Shown here: piece after piece, positions 53,483 through 62,531 of the stretch | Numbering within the stretch: position 1 is the first letter of the stretch | How the letters are laid out: every line of letters begins with the position of its first letter | Source: Nocardioidaceae bacterium | GTDB taxonomy: Bacteria > Actinomycetota > Actinomycetes > Propionibacteriales > Nocardioidaceae | Reading direction: 5' to 3' | NCBI GenBank assembly: GCA_017744365.1 | Contig: JAGIBL010000004.1 | Location: 124,001-188,000, forward strand | Length of the DNA stretch: 64,000 nt | Made by a program: the position numbers and the translations under genes | The notes under the pieces: model-generated | The model's input: only the letters and a program-made list of their open reading frames with translations | What the model was told of the DNA's origin: nothing | Databases searched by the model: none

Positions 53483-55077
53483 GGCAGGTAGTACGTCGGG
53501 TTCGGCAGCTTCACGGCGCGATCGGCGAACCCGCCGATCAGGTCGGAGAACTGGTCGCCGAAGTTCGCGATGATGTCGTACCCCTGGCTCTCCACGTACC
53601 GCCGAACGGCCGACTTGTACTGGATCGTCGTGCAGCTCGGGTTGCCCGCGCACGGGGTGCCGGCGAAGACGGTCGCGTTCGGCTGGGCCCCGCTGGCCCA
53701 CTTCGTGTAGTAGTTCGCCTCGGTGAACGCGGTGTAGCCGACCTTGGCCAGGTTGCCGAGCGTGGCCGCGCGCTGCGGGTCGCGACGGCCGGTCAGGCCG
53801 ACCACCGTGCAGCCGGCGTCGCCGACCGCGTTGACCAGCGCCACCATGCCCGGGACCGCGGGGAACTTCTGCGGCTGCACCCACCCGGTGTCCTGCAGCA
53901 CCGGGTCGAAGTTGAAGTGCATCGCGTTGTCCTCCATGTCGTAGGTCCACAGCGTGGTGTCGTCGGCGTCGAAGACGACCGCCGGGTGATCGCCCTTGCG
54001 GACCCCGCGCTTGCACTGGTTGACCAGCCGGTCCCGGTTGTCGGCGACGAGGCCCGCGATCTCGCTGATGTACGGCGAGGTGGTCTTGTTGGAGATGCCC
54101 GCGCTGCTCGCGCCGTAGTAGGCCCGGATCGTCGACTTCACCGAGTCGATGTTCGCGATGCCCTCGCCACCCTCGGTCAGCCCGCTGGACCCGTCCGGGT
54201 TCATGGTGAACTCGGTGCGCGGAGCCAGCTCGGGCTCGTCGACGCCGGGCAGGTTCGGGCTGGGCAGGTAGTAGGTCGGGTTCGGCAGCTTGAGCGCCTG
54301 GTCGGCGTAGCCGCCCTGCAGGTCCGACCACTGGTCGCCGATGTTGAGCACGACGTCGTAGCCGAGGTCGTTCTCGAGGTGCTTGCGGGTGTTGGCCTTG
54401 TACTCCACCGTCGTGCAGGCAGCCACGCAGGTCACGTAGGCCGGCTTGTTGGCGTCCGGGCCGTCCCACTTGGTGTAGAAGTTGTCGGCGTCGAAGGCGG
54501 TGTAGCCGACCTTCTCGAGGTTGCCGAGCGTGGCGGCCTCCTGGACGAACCGGCGCCCGGTGATGCCGAAGACCGCGTAGCCCTTGGCCTGCACCGCGGC
54601 CACGAAGTCGACCATGCCCGGCGTCGCCGGGAACAGCTGGCCGAAGACCCAGGTCGCCTGCAGCGCCGGGTCGAAGTTGAAGTGCATCAGGTTGTCTTCC
54701 ATGTCGTACGTCCACAGCGTGGTGTCGTCGGCATCGAAGACGATCGCCTTCTTGCTGGCGGGGTCGACCGCGGGCAGCGAGGCCAGCGTCGCGGCCTGGA
54801 TCGCGTGCAGCTCGGAGATGTAGGGCGAGCTGGTCTTGTTCGCGATGCCCGCGCTGGTGGCGTTGTAGTACGCCCGGATGGTCGCCTTGACCGAGTCGAA
54901 GTTCGGGATGTGCGAGCCGCCCACCGTCAGGCCGCTGGACCCGTCGGGAGCCATCGTGAAGTGCGTGCGCGGCTGCAGCGGCGGTCCTGGGTTGCCGTCG
55001 TCGCGGGCCTGGGCCGGTGCGACCGTGAGAGCGAGTGCGGCAGCGGCCAGGGCAGCTGCGGCGCGGCGGAGCTTCAT
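53479..55077 (-). CDS. Secreted HAD acid phosphatase, tandem duplicated (class B-like)
   Basis: 532 aa. A signal peptide ([23 protein letters not shown]) is followed by two homologous halves (~35-270 and ~285-532). Each starts with a [11 protein letters not shown] segment and SVK-TIRAYYxA and contains [16 protein letters not shown], with the HAD DxDxT nucleophile, then GLTGRR or GITGRR (motif II) and a GDQ-SDL motif IV, ending LPNPTYYLP. Both halves keep all motifs, so both may be active. Each half has its own Cys pair (CVAAC and CAGNPSC). The family hydrolyses phosphomonoesters outside the membrane. It interrupts the rimI-tsaD neighbourhood on the opposite strand. Confidence 0.87.
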   Translation of the reverse strand: MKLRRAAAALAAAALALTVAPAQARDDGNPGPPLQPRTHFTMAPDGSSGLTVGGSHIPNFDSVKATIRAYYNATSAGIANKTSSPYISELHAIQAATLASLPAVDPASKKAIVFDADDTTLWTYDMEDNLMHFNFDPALQATWVFGQLFPATPGMVDFVAAVQAKGYAVFGITGRRFVQEAATLGNLEKVGYTAFDADNFYTKWDGPDANKPAYVTCVAACTTVEYKANTRKHLENDLGYDVVLNIGDQWSDLQGGYADQALKLPNPTYYLPSPNLPGVDEPELAPRTEFTMNPDGSSGLTEGGEGIANIDSVKSTIRAYYGASSAGISNKTTSPYISEIAGLVADNRDRLVNQCKRGVRKGDHPAVVFDADDTTLWTYDMEDNAMHFNFDPVLQDTGWVQPQKFPAVPGMVALVNAVGDAGCTVVGLTGRRDPQRAATLGNLAKVGYTAFTEANYYTKWASGAQPNATVFAGTPCAGNPSCTTIQYKSAVRRYVESQGYDIIANFGDQFSDLIGGFADRAVKLPNPTYYLP

Positions 55078-55135
55078 CGAGCCTCCCGAGGAGATGTTGA
55101 GGGTCAGGGCACGCTACGTCCGACCACCGACACGG

Positions 55136-55141
55136 CACAAT
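55136..55141 (+). promoter_or_regulatory. Candidate -10 (CACAAT) for tsaD, leaderless
   Basis: It ends 6 nt before the GTG at 55148, in the spacer divergent from the phosphatase gene. Confidence 0.35.
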
Positions 55142-55147
55142 GACCCG

Positions 55148-56194
55148 GTGATCGAACCGCTGGTGCTGGGCATCGAGACCTCCTGCGACGAGACCGGGGT
55201 GGGCATCGTCCGCGGGCACACCCTGCTCGCCGACGCGGTCGCCTCCTCGGTCGAGGAGCACGCGCGCTTCGGCGGGGTCGTCCCCGAGGTCGCCTCGCGG
55301 GCGCACCTGGAGGCGATGGTGCCGACCCTGGAGCGGGCCTGCGAGACCGCCGGCGTCCACCTGTACGACGTCGACGCCATCGCCGTCACGGCAGGGCCCG
55401 GCCTGGCCGGCGCGCTGCTGGTCGGCGTGGCCGCGGCCAAGTCGCTGGCGCTGTCGCTGGGCAAGCCGCTCTACGGGGTCAACCACCTCGCCGCGCACGT
55501 GGCCGTCGACCAGCTCGAGCACGGCCCGCTGCCCGACCCGTGCCTGGCGATGCTCGTCTCCGGCGGGCACTCCTCGCTGCTGCGCGTGGACGACGTCACC
55601 AGCGGGGTGAGCCCGCTCGGCTCGACCATCGACGACGCGGCCGGCGAGGCGTTCGACAAGGTCGCCCGGCTGCTCGGGCTGCCGTTCCCGGGCGGCCCGC
55701 ACATCGACCGCGCGGCGCGCGAGGGGAGCACGGTGGCCATCGACTTCCCGCGCGGGCTGACCTCGCGCCGCGACCTGGAGCGGCACCGGTTCGACTTCTC
55801 CTTCTCCGGGCTCAAGACCGCGGTCGCACGCTGGGTCGAGGCGCGCGAGCGCAGCGGCGAGCCGGTCCCGGTCGCCGACGTGGCCGCGTCCTTCCAGGAG
55901 GCGGTCTGCGACGTGCTCACCCGCAAGGCCGTCGACGCGGCGGCGGCCGAGGGCATCGAGGACATCCTCATCGGCGGCGGGGTCGCGGCGAACTCGCGGC
56001 TGCGTGTGCTCGCCGAAGAGCGCGCCGCGGCGAAGGGCATCCGGGTCCGGGTGCCGCGCCCGGGACTGTGCACCGACAACGGCGCGATGGTGGCCGCGCT
56101 CGGTGCCGAGATGGTGGCGCGCGGTCGGACGCCGTCGCCGCTGGACCTGCCGGCGGACTCCTCGATGCCGGTCGAGCTGGTGCTGGCCCGCTAG
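55148..56194 (+). CDS. tsaD: tRNA N6-adenosine threonylcarbamoyltransferase TsaD
   Basis: 348 aa from [19 protein letters not shown] opens the Kae1/TsaD fold, [11 protein letters not shown] supplies the metal-binding HxxxH, and [10 protein letters not shown] and [10 protein letters not shown] are conserved. It transfers threonylcarbamoyl to A37 of ANN-decoding tRNAs with TsaB/TsaE encoded 2 kb upstream. The in-frame GTG is used because the nearby ATG at 55140 is out of frame. Confidence 0.94.
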   Translation: MIEPLVLGIETSCDETGVGIVRGHTLLADAVASSVEEHARFGGVVPEVASRAHLEAMVPTLERACETAGVHLYDVDAIAVTAGPGLAGALLVGVAAAKSLALSLGKPLYGVNHLAAHVAVDQLEHGPLPDPCLAMLVSGGHSSLLRVDDVTSGVSPLGSTIDDAAGEAFDKVARLLGLPFPGGPHIDRAAREGSTVAIDFPRGLTSRRDLERHRFDFSFSGLKTAVARWVEARERSGEPVPVADVAASFQEAVCDVLTRKAVDAAAAEGIEDILIGGGVAANSRLRVLAEERAAAKGIRVRVPRPGLCTDNGAMVAALGAEMVARGRTPSPLDLPADSSMPVELVLAR

Positions 56195-56201
56195 GGCGGG
56201 G

Positions 56202-57356
56202 TCAGGGCAGCGGCACCCGCAGGAACCGCGGCCGGTACAGCGACGGGTCCTTCAGCAGCCGCTGGAAGTCGGTGACGTTGCGGCTGTAGGAGACGACGAC
56301 CGCGTCGCGCGCCGGCAGCAGCTCGGGGTGGGCCAGTGGCATGTACCGCAGCAGGCCGTTGGCCGAGTCCGACGGGATGCTCGCCAGCGGCCGGCTCGGC
56401 GTGAACGGCCCGGTCGGCCCGGGCGCGGACCAGATCACCAGGTCGGTGCCGAGCACCTCGTCGCGCTTGCTCACGGCGTACCAGGCCTGGCCGCGGTGGA
56501 AGACGGAAAGCACCTGCGAGACGCCGCGGACCGCGGGGACCAGGACGGCGGCCCGGTCCGCACGGCGCTGCCAGTGGTGGCCGTCCCAGTACTGCCAGGT
56601 GCGCTGGTCGCCGACCTGCTCGGGCCGGGCCCGGGCCACCCGCAGCGAGCGGCCGAAGGTCTGCCGGTCGGGCGCGGCGGTGCCGTACAGGTAGAGCCAG
56701 CCGCCGGCCTCCTCGACGGCCGCGCCCCACGTCGGCCGGCGGTGGTCGGGGTCGTCCGGCCCGACGTCGCGGACGAGCAGCAGCCGCGGCGCCTTCCCGG
56801 CCGGCACCTGGAAGAGGGCGTAGGCCGGGCCGAGGATCTCGAAGTCGAAGACGCCGGGACCGGTGGTGCGGACCCGCTGCAGGCTCACCCCGACCAGGTC
56901 GAACCCTGCCCGTCGTACGGCGGCGAGGTCCATCGGCCAGTAGCCGACGCCGTCGGCGCGGTCGGGCACCACCGCGCCGTGGTCGCGCGGCATCACCACG
57001 CTCGCGCACCCGGGGGAGAACATCAGCATCGAGTTGCGCACGAACTTCTGGCCCTCGAAGCCCGGCTCGCGCAGGGTGTCGCCGAAGACCCAGAGCCCGC
57101 GGCCGTCCTGGAGCTTGGTGCTCGCGCCGACGTCCGCGCCCAGGAAGCCGGGCGTGGCCCGGTAGCGCGCGACCATCCGGTTGATGCCGGCGACCGTCGT
57201 CGGCGGCGTGAACGGAAGGCAGTCCAGGGAGAGTCGCGGCGCGGGCGGGTCGTCGTCGGCGACCCACGCGGCGCCGGCGACCGAGACCACGGCGATGAGG
57301 ACGCCGAAGAGCACCAGCAGGCGCACCCGCCGGCGGAACCGGTCCACCCAGACCAT
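56202..57356 (-). CDS. Membrane-anchored DUF4185-like beta-propeller protein
   Basis: 384 aa. A basic start and one N-terminal helix (LLVLFGVLIAVVSVAGAAWV) anchor a ~350-residue extracytoplasmic domain. GLWVFGDTL, KFVRNSMLMFSPG and WPMDL are reminiscent of DUF4185/DUF5005-type five-bladed propellers often linked to surface glycans. Repeated strands such as GGWLYLYGTAAPD, GQAWYAVSKRD and LVIWSAPGPTGPF support the propeller. The catalytic role, if any, is unknown. It is convergent with tsaD (7 bp apart). Confidence 0.65.
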   Translation of the reverse strand: MVWVDRFRRRVRLLVLFGVLIAVVSVAGAAWVADDDPPAPRLSLDCLPFTPPTTVAGINRMVARYRATPGFLGADVGASTKLQDGRGLWVFGDTLREPGFEGQKFVRNSMLMFSPGCASVVMPRDHGAVVPDRADGVGYWPMDLAAVRRAGFDLVGVSLQRVRTTGPGVFDFEILGPAYALFQVPAGKAPRLLLVRDVGPDDPDHRRPTWGAAVEEAGGWLYLYGTAAPDRQTFGRSLRVARARPEQVGDQRTWQYWDGHHWQRRADRAAVLVPAVRGVSQVLSVFHRGQAWYAVSKRDEVLGTDLVIWSAPGPTGPFTPSRPLASIPSDSANGLLRYMPLAHPELLPARDAVVVSYSRNVTDFQRLLKDPSLYRPRFLRVPLP

Positions 57357-57416
57357 CCCTCGACCTCCCGCGACCAGTCTGCCCGGTCGCGGGAGGCCGG
57401 AGGGACAGCGAGTGGG

Positions 57417-58646
57417 TCAGCGGACCGGCAGCTCCAGCGGCGGCTCCATGTCGGTGCCGGCGACCGGGCCGAGGGCGTACTCGCGGTGGCCGTCGAGCCC
57501 GATCCGCAGCACCGCCCACTGGTTCTTCTGGAACACCGTGGCGAGCACGTGCTCGTCGTCCTCCCAGATCATCTGGGTGATCGCGGCGTCCTGGACGGTG
57601 CGCAGGTCGAGCGCCGGTGTGCCGTTCGCGGCATCGAGGATCGCGAGCTGGGTGTCGCCGAAGCCGTCGCCGTACGCGCCGGTGGCCAGCAGGTGCTTGC
57701 CGTCGGGGGAGAAGGACCGCAGCCGGTAGTCGCAGGTACCCCAGACCTTCTTGTCCTCGGCGGTGCGGAGGTCCGAGCACGAGCCGGTGTCGGTGGCCGA
57801 GACGATCCCGGCGAACGCGTCCTCGCGCACGGCGGCGAGCGAGAGGAACGTGCCCACCTTGGCGACCTGGCCGAGATCGGTGACCTGGTACGTCGCCGGC
57901 TTCTCGTCGGAGCGCTGCACGTAGACAGCGCACCCGCGGCCTGCCGATCGACCGGAGCAGTTCTCGCCCCAGACCGCGGTCACGTTGAGGCCCGAGCCCG
58001 GCACCTTGCCGATCTCGTACCAGCGCGAGCCGCCGTCCTGGACCGCGACGATGGTGCCGCCCGGCATCGCGAACGCGACCACGTTCTTCTCCGGCGAGAC
58101 CGCGAAGCCGCTCTCCAGCGCCCACTTCTGCGGCTCGGTGGAGTCGTCGCCCCAGAAGACCGCCGTGCGGGTGCCGTCATCGCCGTTGGTGTAGGCGACG
58201 ATGAAGCCGTTCTGGACGAAGGCCAGGTCGGTGATCGTCGATGCCGGGTTGCCGTCCAGGTGCGCGTCGATGGCGGTCTGCCGGCCGTCGTCCTCGCGCC
58301 GTGGCGAGCGCACCATGATGGTGCCCTTCGGGTCGCCCGGCACCAGGAACCCGGTGGCGAACGGCTGCTTGCCGGTGCTGAGGTCGCCGAGGCCGATGGT
58401 GCGGTGGTCGACCGGCGGCGCCGGGACCGGGCCCTTGGCCTCCGGGTCCTGGTTCATCACGGTGATCCCGACCGGGACCGCGACGGCGAGCACGACCGCG
58501 GCCATCGCCATCGTGGCGCGCATCCGGCGGCCGCGGCGGATCTCCCCGGCGCGGGCGAGCACGCCCTCGACCGACAGGTCGCTGTGGTGCTGCTGGCTGA
58601 ACCGCTCCGCCTTCTCGGCGAGCGTGCGGGTGATCTGGTCGTTCAT
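57417..58646 (-). CDS. Membrane protein paired with SigE-family sigma factor, putative anti-sigma or sensor
   Basis: 409 aa. A cytoplasmic N-terminus of ~45 residues (LAEKAERFSQQHHSDLSVEG) precedes one transmembrane helix (ATMAMAAVVLAVAVPVGITVM) and an extracytoplasmic domain of ~340 residues. That domain has WD40/propeller-like strands (DLAFVQNGFIVAYTNGDD, RLRSFSPDGKHLLATG) and several Cys. Its start overlaps the sigma-factor stop (ATGA). The topology matches membrane partners of ECF sigma factors. No zinc-binding anti-sigma HxxxCxxC motif is present, so the anti-sigma role is inference. Confidence 0.68.
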   Translation of the reverse strand: MNDQITRTLAEKAERFSQQHHSDLSVEGVLARAGEIRRGRRMRATMAMAAVVLAVAVPVGITVMNQDPEAKGPVPAPPVDHRTIGLGDLSTGKQPFATGFLVPGDPKGTIMVRSPRREDDGRQTAIDAHLDGNPASTITDLAFVQNGFIVAYTNGDDGTRTAVFWGDDSTEPQKWALESGFAVSPEKNVVAFAMPGGTIVAVQDGGSRWYEIGKVPGSGLNVTAVWGENCSGRSAGRGCAVYVQRSDEKPATYQVTDLGQVAKVGTFLSLAAVREDAFAGIVSATDTGSCSDLRTAEDKKVWGTCDYRLRSFSPDGKHLLATGAYGDGFGDTQLAILDAANGTPALDLRTVQDAAITQMIWEDDEHVLATVFQKNQWAVLRIGLDGHREYALGPVAGTDMEPPLELPVR

Positions 58647-59197
58647 CGGGGTGCCTCCCAGCCGGCGAGGTCGTCGCGGTCTCCGAGGTGCGAGCGCAGC
58701 GTGACCAGCGCGCGGCTGGCCTGCGACTTCACGGTGCCGACGGAGATCCCGAGCGCCTCCGCGGCCTCCTTCTCGGAGAGCTGTTCGTAGTAGCGCAGCA
58801 CGATCACGGCGCGCTGCCGTTCGGGAAGGTCGAGGACGGCCTTCCAGAGGGTGTCGCGGACACCGTCGTACTCGTGGCCGGCGGTCGCGCCCTCGTGCGT
58901 GCTGGTGTCGGTGACCACCTCGCGGTGGCGCCAGAGCCGCCGCCAGCCGCTGGTGTGCTCGTTGACGAGCATCTTGCGCGCGTAGGCGTCGACCGACTGG
59001 GCCGCCGAGACGCGGTCCCAGGCCAGGTAGACCTTGGCGAGCGTGGTCTGCACCAGGTCCTCGGCCGCGTGCGCGTCGCCGGTGAGCAGGTACGCCGTGG
59101 CGAGGAGCCGGCGCTGGCGCGAGCGCATCCACTCCTCGAAGTCGTGCGCGGGCCGAGACAGCTTCACGGGGTCAGGCTCTCGGGTTCGGGTGAGCAT
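58643..59197 (-). CDS. RNA polymerase ECF sigma factor, SigE family
   Basis: 184 aa from the ATG at 59197, chosen because a perfect AAGGAGGTGGACG precedes it. Region 2: FEEWMRSRQRRLLATAYLL, then AEDLVQTTLAKVYLAW. Region 4: LPERQRAVIVLRYYEQLSEK, then EAAEALGISVGTVKSQASRA. Both match the SigE-like subgroup of actinobacterial ECF factors. Region 3 is absent as expected. It is coupled to a membrane partner and sits 24 nt downstream of an ECF-type promoter. Confidence 0.9.
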   Translation of the reverse strand: MLTRTREPDPVKLSRPAHDFEEWMRSRQRRLLATAYLLTGDAHAAEDLVQTTLAKVYLAWDRVSAAQSVDAYARKMLVNEHTSGWRRLWRHREVVTDTSTHEGATAGHEYDGVRDTLWKAVLDLPERQRAVIVLRYYEQLSEKEAAEALGISVGTVKSQASRALVTLRSHLGDRDDLAGWEAPR

Positions 59198-59220
59198 CGT
59201 CCACCTCCTTCGACCCACCA

Positions 59221-59246
59221 GACGTCGTGTCGCGCGAAAAGGTTGC
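59221..59246 (-). promoter_or_regulatory. Predicted ECF-type promoter of the sigma-factor operon
   Basis: Minus strand: GCAACC (59241-59246), 16 bp, CGTC (59221-59224). AACC-N16-CGTC is the typical form of many ECF-sigma promoters, so the operon is probably autoregulated. Confidence 0.6.
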
Positions 59247-59384
59247 ACGCCGGTAGCCACGGGCCGTTTTCTCCACAGGCCGTTCTGGAGCCGGGTTGTC
59301 CACAGGCCCTCGTACGACGCGCGACGAGCGGGGGTGCGGCCGGGTGGGATCGGGACCTTCAGCCACCAGAAAGGACCTGCTCTC

Positions 59385-62012
59385 GTGAAACACCGACAGG
59401 CGCCTCGGCGCCACCTGTTCCTGCGTCTGCTCCTGGTCGTGGCGGTCTGCCTGACCGGCTGGCTGGTCGCGGCCGGGCCCTCGGGAGCCGCCCCGGTCCC
59501 GGACGCGCGGTGCGCCCGCTACGACCAGGGCCTGCGCACCGGCATCTGCTTCCGCGACGACCGCGGCTCGCTGTACTGGCTGGGCACCTACCGCGGGTAC
59601 GACGGCCAGGAGCTCTACTGCATCGACTACCTCTACGCGACCCGCTGGGGTGTCGCGCACGAGCGCCGGTTCTTCACCGACCGGACCACCAGCCTCGGCG
59701 ACCGGGTCGGCGCCGCGACCGTGGCCGCGCTCACCCACGTCGTCACCCGGCACCCCGCCAGCACGGCCGACGAGACCACCGCGGCCGCGATCGGGCTCAT
59801 CATCCGGCAGGTCATGGGCGATGTCCGCAACGCCGGCGGGCACACCATCCCCGGCGGGCTGACCGCGTCCTCCTCGGTGCGCGACGTCGGCTTCGTCGGT
59901 GCTGCCGTGGTCGGTCGCGCGCGGGCACTCTGGGACGACGCCCGCCTGCACCGCGGGCCGTGGCGGCTGACCGCGACGATCGACCCGGGGCCCGACGGCA
60001 AGGTGACCGTGGGGGAGCGGGTCCGGCTGGTGCTGCGCGGGACCAGCGGCTCCGGGCGTCGCCAGGACATGGTCGCGACCCTCGGCTACACCGGGTTCCG
60101 AGGCCCGGACGCGGTGCGGCTCGGTGCCGACGGCGTCGCGGCGGTGACCCTGACCGCGCCGCGGACGCCCACCTCGGGCCGCGTCCGGGCCCGGGTGGCG
60201 AACGCGCCCAACGCCGTCCCGGTCGTCGTCCGTCCGCGTGACTGGCGGGTGAACACCTCGCCCGGCCACAGCATGTCGGTGACCCAGCGCGGGCTGCTGG
60301 GCCGGCAGGAGGCGGTGACCGCCAGCGCCGCCGCGACCGCGGTCGTGGTCAAGCGCCAGCCGCGGCTGGTCACCCGGGCCAGTGCGAGCCGGGTCGAGGC
60401 CGGGGCGACCGTGCGCGACACGGTGACCGTGACCGGCACCGGCGGCGCCGCCGGCTCGTTCGCCTGGTCGCTGCTCGGGCCGGTGCCCGCGCGCGCCGAC
60501 GGGACCTGCCCCGGGTCGGGCGACGCGGCCTGGCGCTCCGCGTCGCGGCTGGCCTCGGGCGCGGTCGCGACCCGCGGCGACGGCAGCTACCCGACGGCCC
60601 CGTACGTCGTGCGCCCGGGCGACGTCGGCTGCCTGACCTACGTCGAGTCGATGCCGGGCACCGCGACGACCCTGCCCGCGAGCACGCCGGCCGGTGTGCC
60701 CGCCGAGACGGTGCTGGTCGCGCGCCGGCAGCCGCGCCTGGTCACCCAGGCCTCCGCCCAGCGGGCCGTGCCCGGAGCCTCGGTGCACGACGAGGTCGAG
60801 GTCTCCGGTGCTGGGACCTCCGCCGGCTCGTTCGCCTGGTCGCTGCTGGGTCCGGTGCCGGCGGGTCCGGCCGGGTGTCCTGGCGCCGACGACGCGGCCT
60901 GGAAGCAGGCCCGGGTGCTCGCGTCCGGGTCGGTCCTCACCCGCGGCGACGGTCGCTACCGGACGCCCGCGTACGTCGTGCGGACCGCCGACGCGGGCTG
61001 CCTGACCTACGTCGAGTCCCTGCCGGCCACCGCGACGACCCTGCCCGCGAGCACGCCCGCCGGGCTGCCTTCCGAGACGGTGCTGGTCACCGTGCCGGCG
61101 CCTGCTCCGGTGCCGGCGGCCCGCATCGTGCGTCCCTGCGTGAGCACGGTGGCCTCCCGGCAGGAGGGCCTGGTCGGGCTCCGGCTGCACGACACGGTCA
61201 GGGTGGGCTGCCTGCGGGCGACCGACCGGATCACCGTGCGCTGGCAGGCACACGGCCCGGTCGCGCCCAGCAGGTTCGGCTGCGACGCGGTGCGTCCGGC
61301 CGCCTGGCGTGGTGCTCCGGTGGCCGCGCGCGGCTCGTTCACGGTGACCGGGCCGGGGACCCGGACGACCCGGCCGTTCCGGGTCCGCGAGCCGGGCTGC
61401 TACACGTTCAGCGAGTCGGTGGCCGCGACCGCGACGACGCGTGCGACGTCGACGCGGCCCGGGCTGGCGGCTGAGACCAGCATGCTCACCCGCCGGGCGC
61501 TGGACCGGGTGCCGCAGGTACCGACCGGCGGCCGGTCCTTCGCGCCGGCTCGTGACGCGGGCCTGGCCGGCCTGCTGCGGATCCGGGCGGCCGGGATCCG
61601 GGCCCGGGTCGAGGAGGTCGGGATGCGCGGCGAGGAGATGGTGGTGCCGGACGCGCCGGACCGGATCGGCTGGCTGCGCCGCAGCGCGCGCGCCGGCGAC
61701 GTGATCGGGTCCAGCGTGATCGCCGGGCACGTCTCCGACGACGCGGACCGGCCGGGTCCGTTCGCCGGGCTCGACGGGGTGCGGCCGGGCGCGCGGGTCG
61801 AGTGGCGCGACGCCGACGGGAGGAGCCGGTGGTTCCGGGTGACCGCGGTGGCGGCCTACCCGCGCAGCACCGGGCTGCCGGCCTCGGTGTTCCGCACCGA
61901 CGGACCGCACCTGCTCCGGCTGGTGACCTGCACGCGCCGGATCGACCTGCGCAACGGCGGGTTCCACTACGCCGACAACCTGGTGGTCACCGCGCGGGAG
62001 GAGCGACGCTAG
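59385..62012 (+). CDS. Surface protein with repeat domains and C-terminal sortase domain
   Basis: 875 aa from GTG, preceded by AAAGGA. A signal sequence (LFLRLLLVVAVCLTGWLVAA) is followed by: residues ~40-190 with GQELYCIDYLYATRWG (Cys79), resembling thioester-forming adhesin domains; ~200-310 Ig-like; and three ~120-residue repeats starting near 325, 449 and ~575 with RLVT-ASA, FAWSLLGPVP and CLTYVES. The last ~130 residues are a class E/F-like sortase: SSVIAGHVSDD with His782 and LRLVTCTRR with Cys849 and adjacent Arg. Sortases are usually separate enzymes. No LPXTG sorting signal is visible in this protein. Confidence 0.82.
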   Translation: MKHRQAPRRHLFLRLLLVVAVCLTGWLVAAGPSGAAPVPDARCARYDQGLRTGICFRDDRGSLYWLGTYRGYDGQELYCIDYLYATRWGVAHERRFFTDRTTSLGDRVGAATVAALTHVVTRHPASTADETTAAAIGLIIRQVMGDVRNAGGHTIPGGLTASSSVRDVGFVGAAVVGRARALWDDARLHRGPWRLTATIDPGPDGKVTVGERVRLVLRGTSGSGRRQDMVATLGYTGFRGPDAVRLGADGVAAVTLTAPRTPTSGRVRARVANAPNAVPVVVRPRDWRVNTSPGHSMSVTQRGLLGRQEAVTASAAATAVVVKRQPRLVTRASASRVEAGATVRDTVTVTGTGGAAGSFAWSLLGPVPARADGTCPGSGDAAWRSASRLASGAVATRGDGSYPTAPYVVRPGDVGCLTYVESMPGTATTLPASTPAGVPAETVLVARRQPRLVTQASAQRAVPGASVHDEVEVSGAGTSAGSFAWSLLGPVPAGPAGCPGADDAAWKQARVLASGSVLTRGDGRYRTPAYVVRTADAGCLTYVESLPATATTLPASTPAGLPSETVLVTVPAPAPVPAARIVRPCVSTVASRQEGLVGLRLHDTVRVGCLRATDRITVRWQAHGPVAPSRFGCDAVRPAAWRGAPVAARGSFTVTGPGTRTTRPFRVREPGCYTFSESVAATATTRATSTRPGLAAETSMLTRRALDRVPQVPTGGRSFAPARDAGLAGLLRIRAAGIRARVEEVGMRGEEMVVPDAPDRIGWLRRSARAGDVIGSSVIAGHVSDDADRPGPFAGLDGVRPGARVEWRDADGRSRWFRVTAVAAYPRSTGLPASVFRTDGPHLLRLVTCTRRIDLRNGGFHYADNLVVTAREERR

Positions 62013-62024
62013 CCTCCCGTCTTC

Positions 62025-62085
62025 TCAACCAAGTGGTTGACAACCGAGGAGGTGATGAGGCATGGTTGTTCAACCAAGAAGTTGA
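62025..62085 (+). promoter_or_regulatory. Multi-site operator upstream of the ArsR-family gene
   Basis: Inverted half-sites CAACC/GGTTG recur: CAACC 62026-62030, GGTTG 62035-62039, CAACC 62041-62045, GGTTG 62064-62068, CAACC 62071-62075 and GTTGA 62081-62085. TCAACCAAGTGGTTGA is a near-perfect palindrome and TGGTTGTTCAACCA is a perfect one. AAGGAG follows before the ATG. Confidence 0.7.
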
Positions 62086-62099
62086 GTAAGGAGCTCGGC

Positions 62100-62480
62100 A
62101 TGAGCGCAGTCCCGGTGCCCGACGACCAGCTGTCCAAGGTCTTCAGCGCACTCGCCGACCCGACCCGTCGCGACATCGTCGCCCGGCTGACCGTCGCCGA
62201 CGCCACCGTCGGCGAGCTGGGTGCCCCGTACGACGTGTCGCTGCAGGCGGTCTCCAAGCACATCAAGGTGCTCGAGGACGCCGGGTTGGTGAGTCGCAGC
62301 AAGGACGCGCAGCGCCGTCCGGTGCACCTGGAAGCGGAGGTGTTCGACCTGATGACCAAGTGGATCGAGCGCTACCGGCGCCAGGCCGAGGAGCGGTACC
62401 GCCGCCTCGACGCCGTGCTGGCGCAGATGGACGACGAAAGCGCTGCGAAGCAACGGGGGAGCGCCAGCGACCGACCGTAA
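62100..62480 (+). CDS. ArsR-family winged-helix transcriptional regulator
   Basis: 126 aa. KVFSALADPTRRDIVARLTV begins the ArsR/SmtB fold, and the recognition helix is in VSLQAVSKHIKVLEDAGLVS. No Cys metal site is present. This subgroup typically pairs with SRPBCC/AHSA1 proteins, as here, and autoregulates. The ATG at 62100 was chosen because AAGGAG lies 8-9 bases upstream and the family N-terminus starts there. It has a cluster of inverted sites directly upstream. Confidence 0.88.
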   Translation: MSAVPVPDDQLSKVFSALADPTRRDIVARLTVADATVGELGAPYDVSLQAVSKHIKVLEDAGLVSRSKDAQRRPVHLEAEVFDLMTKWIERYRRQAEERYRRLDAVLAQMDDESAAKQRGSASDRP

Positions 62481-62531
62481 GCAGCGCGGCGGCGGGCGTC
62501 GCCACCACCCCACCCACCGAGGAGGAGCACG

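Noticed and set aside
53917-55143. A 408-codon plus-strand open frame opposite the phosphatase gene.
   Set aside because: It mirrors the tandem-duplicated phosphatase, and its internal repeats come from that gene.
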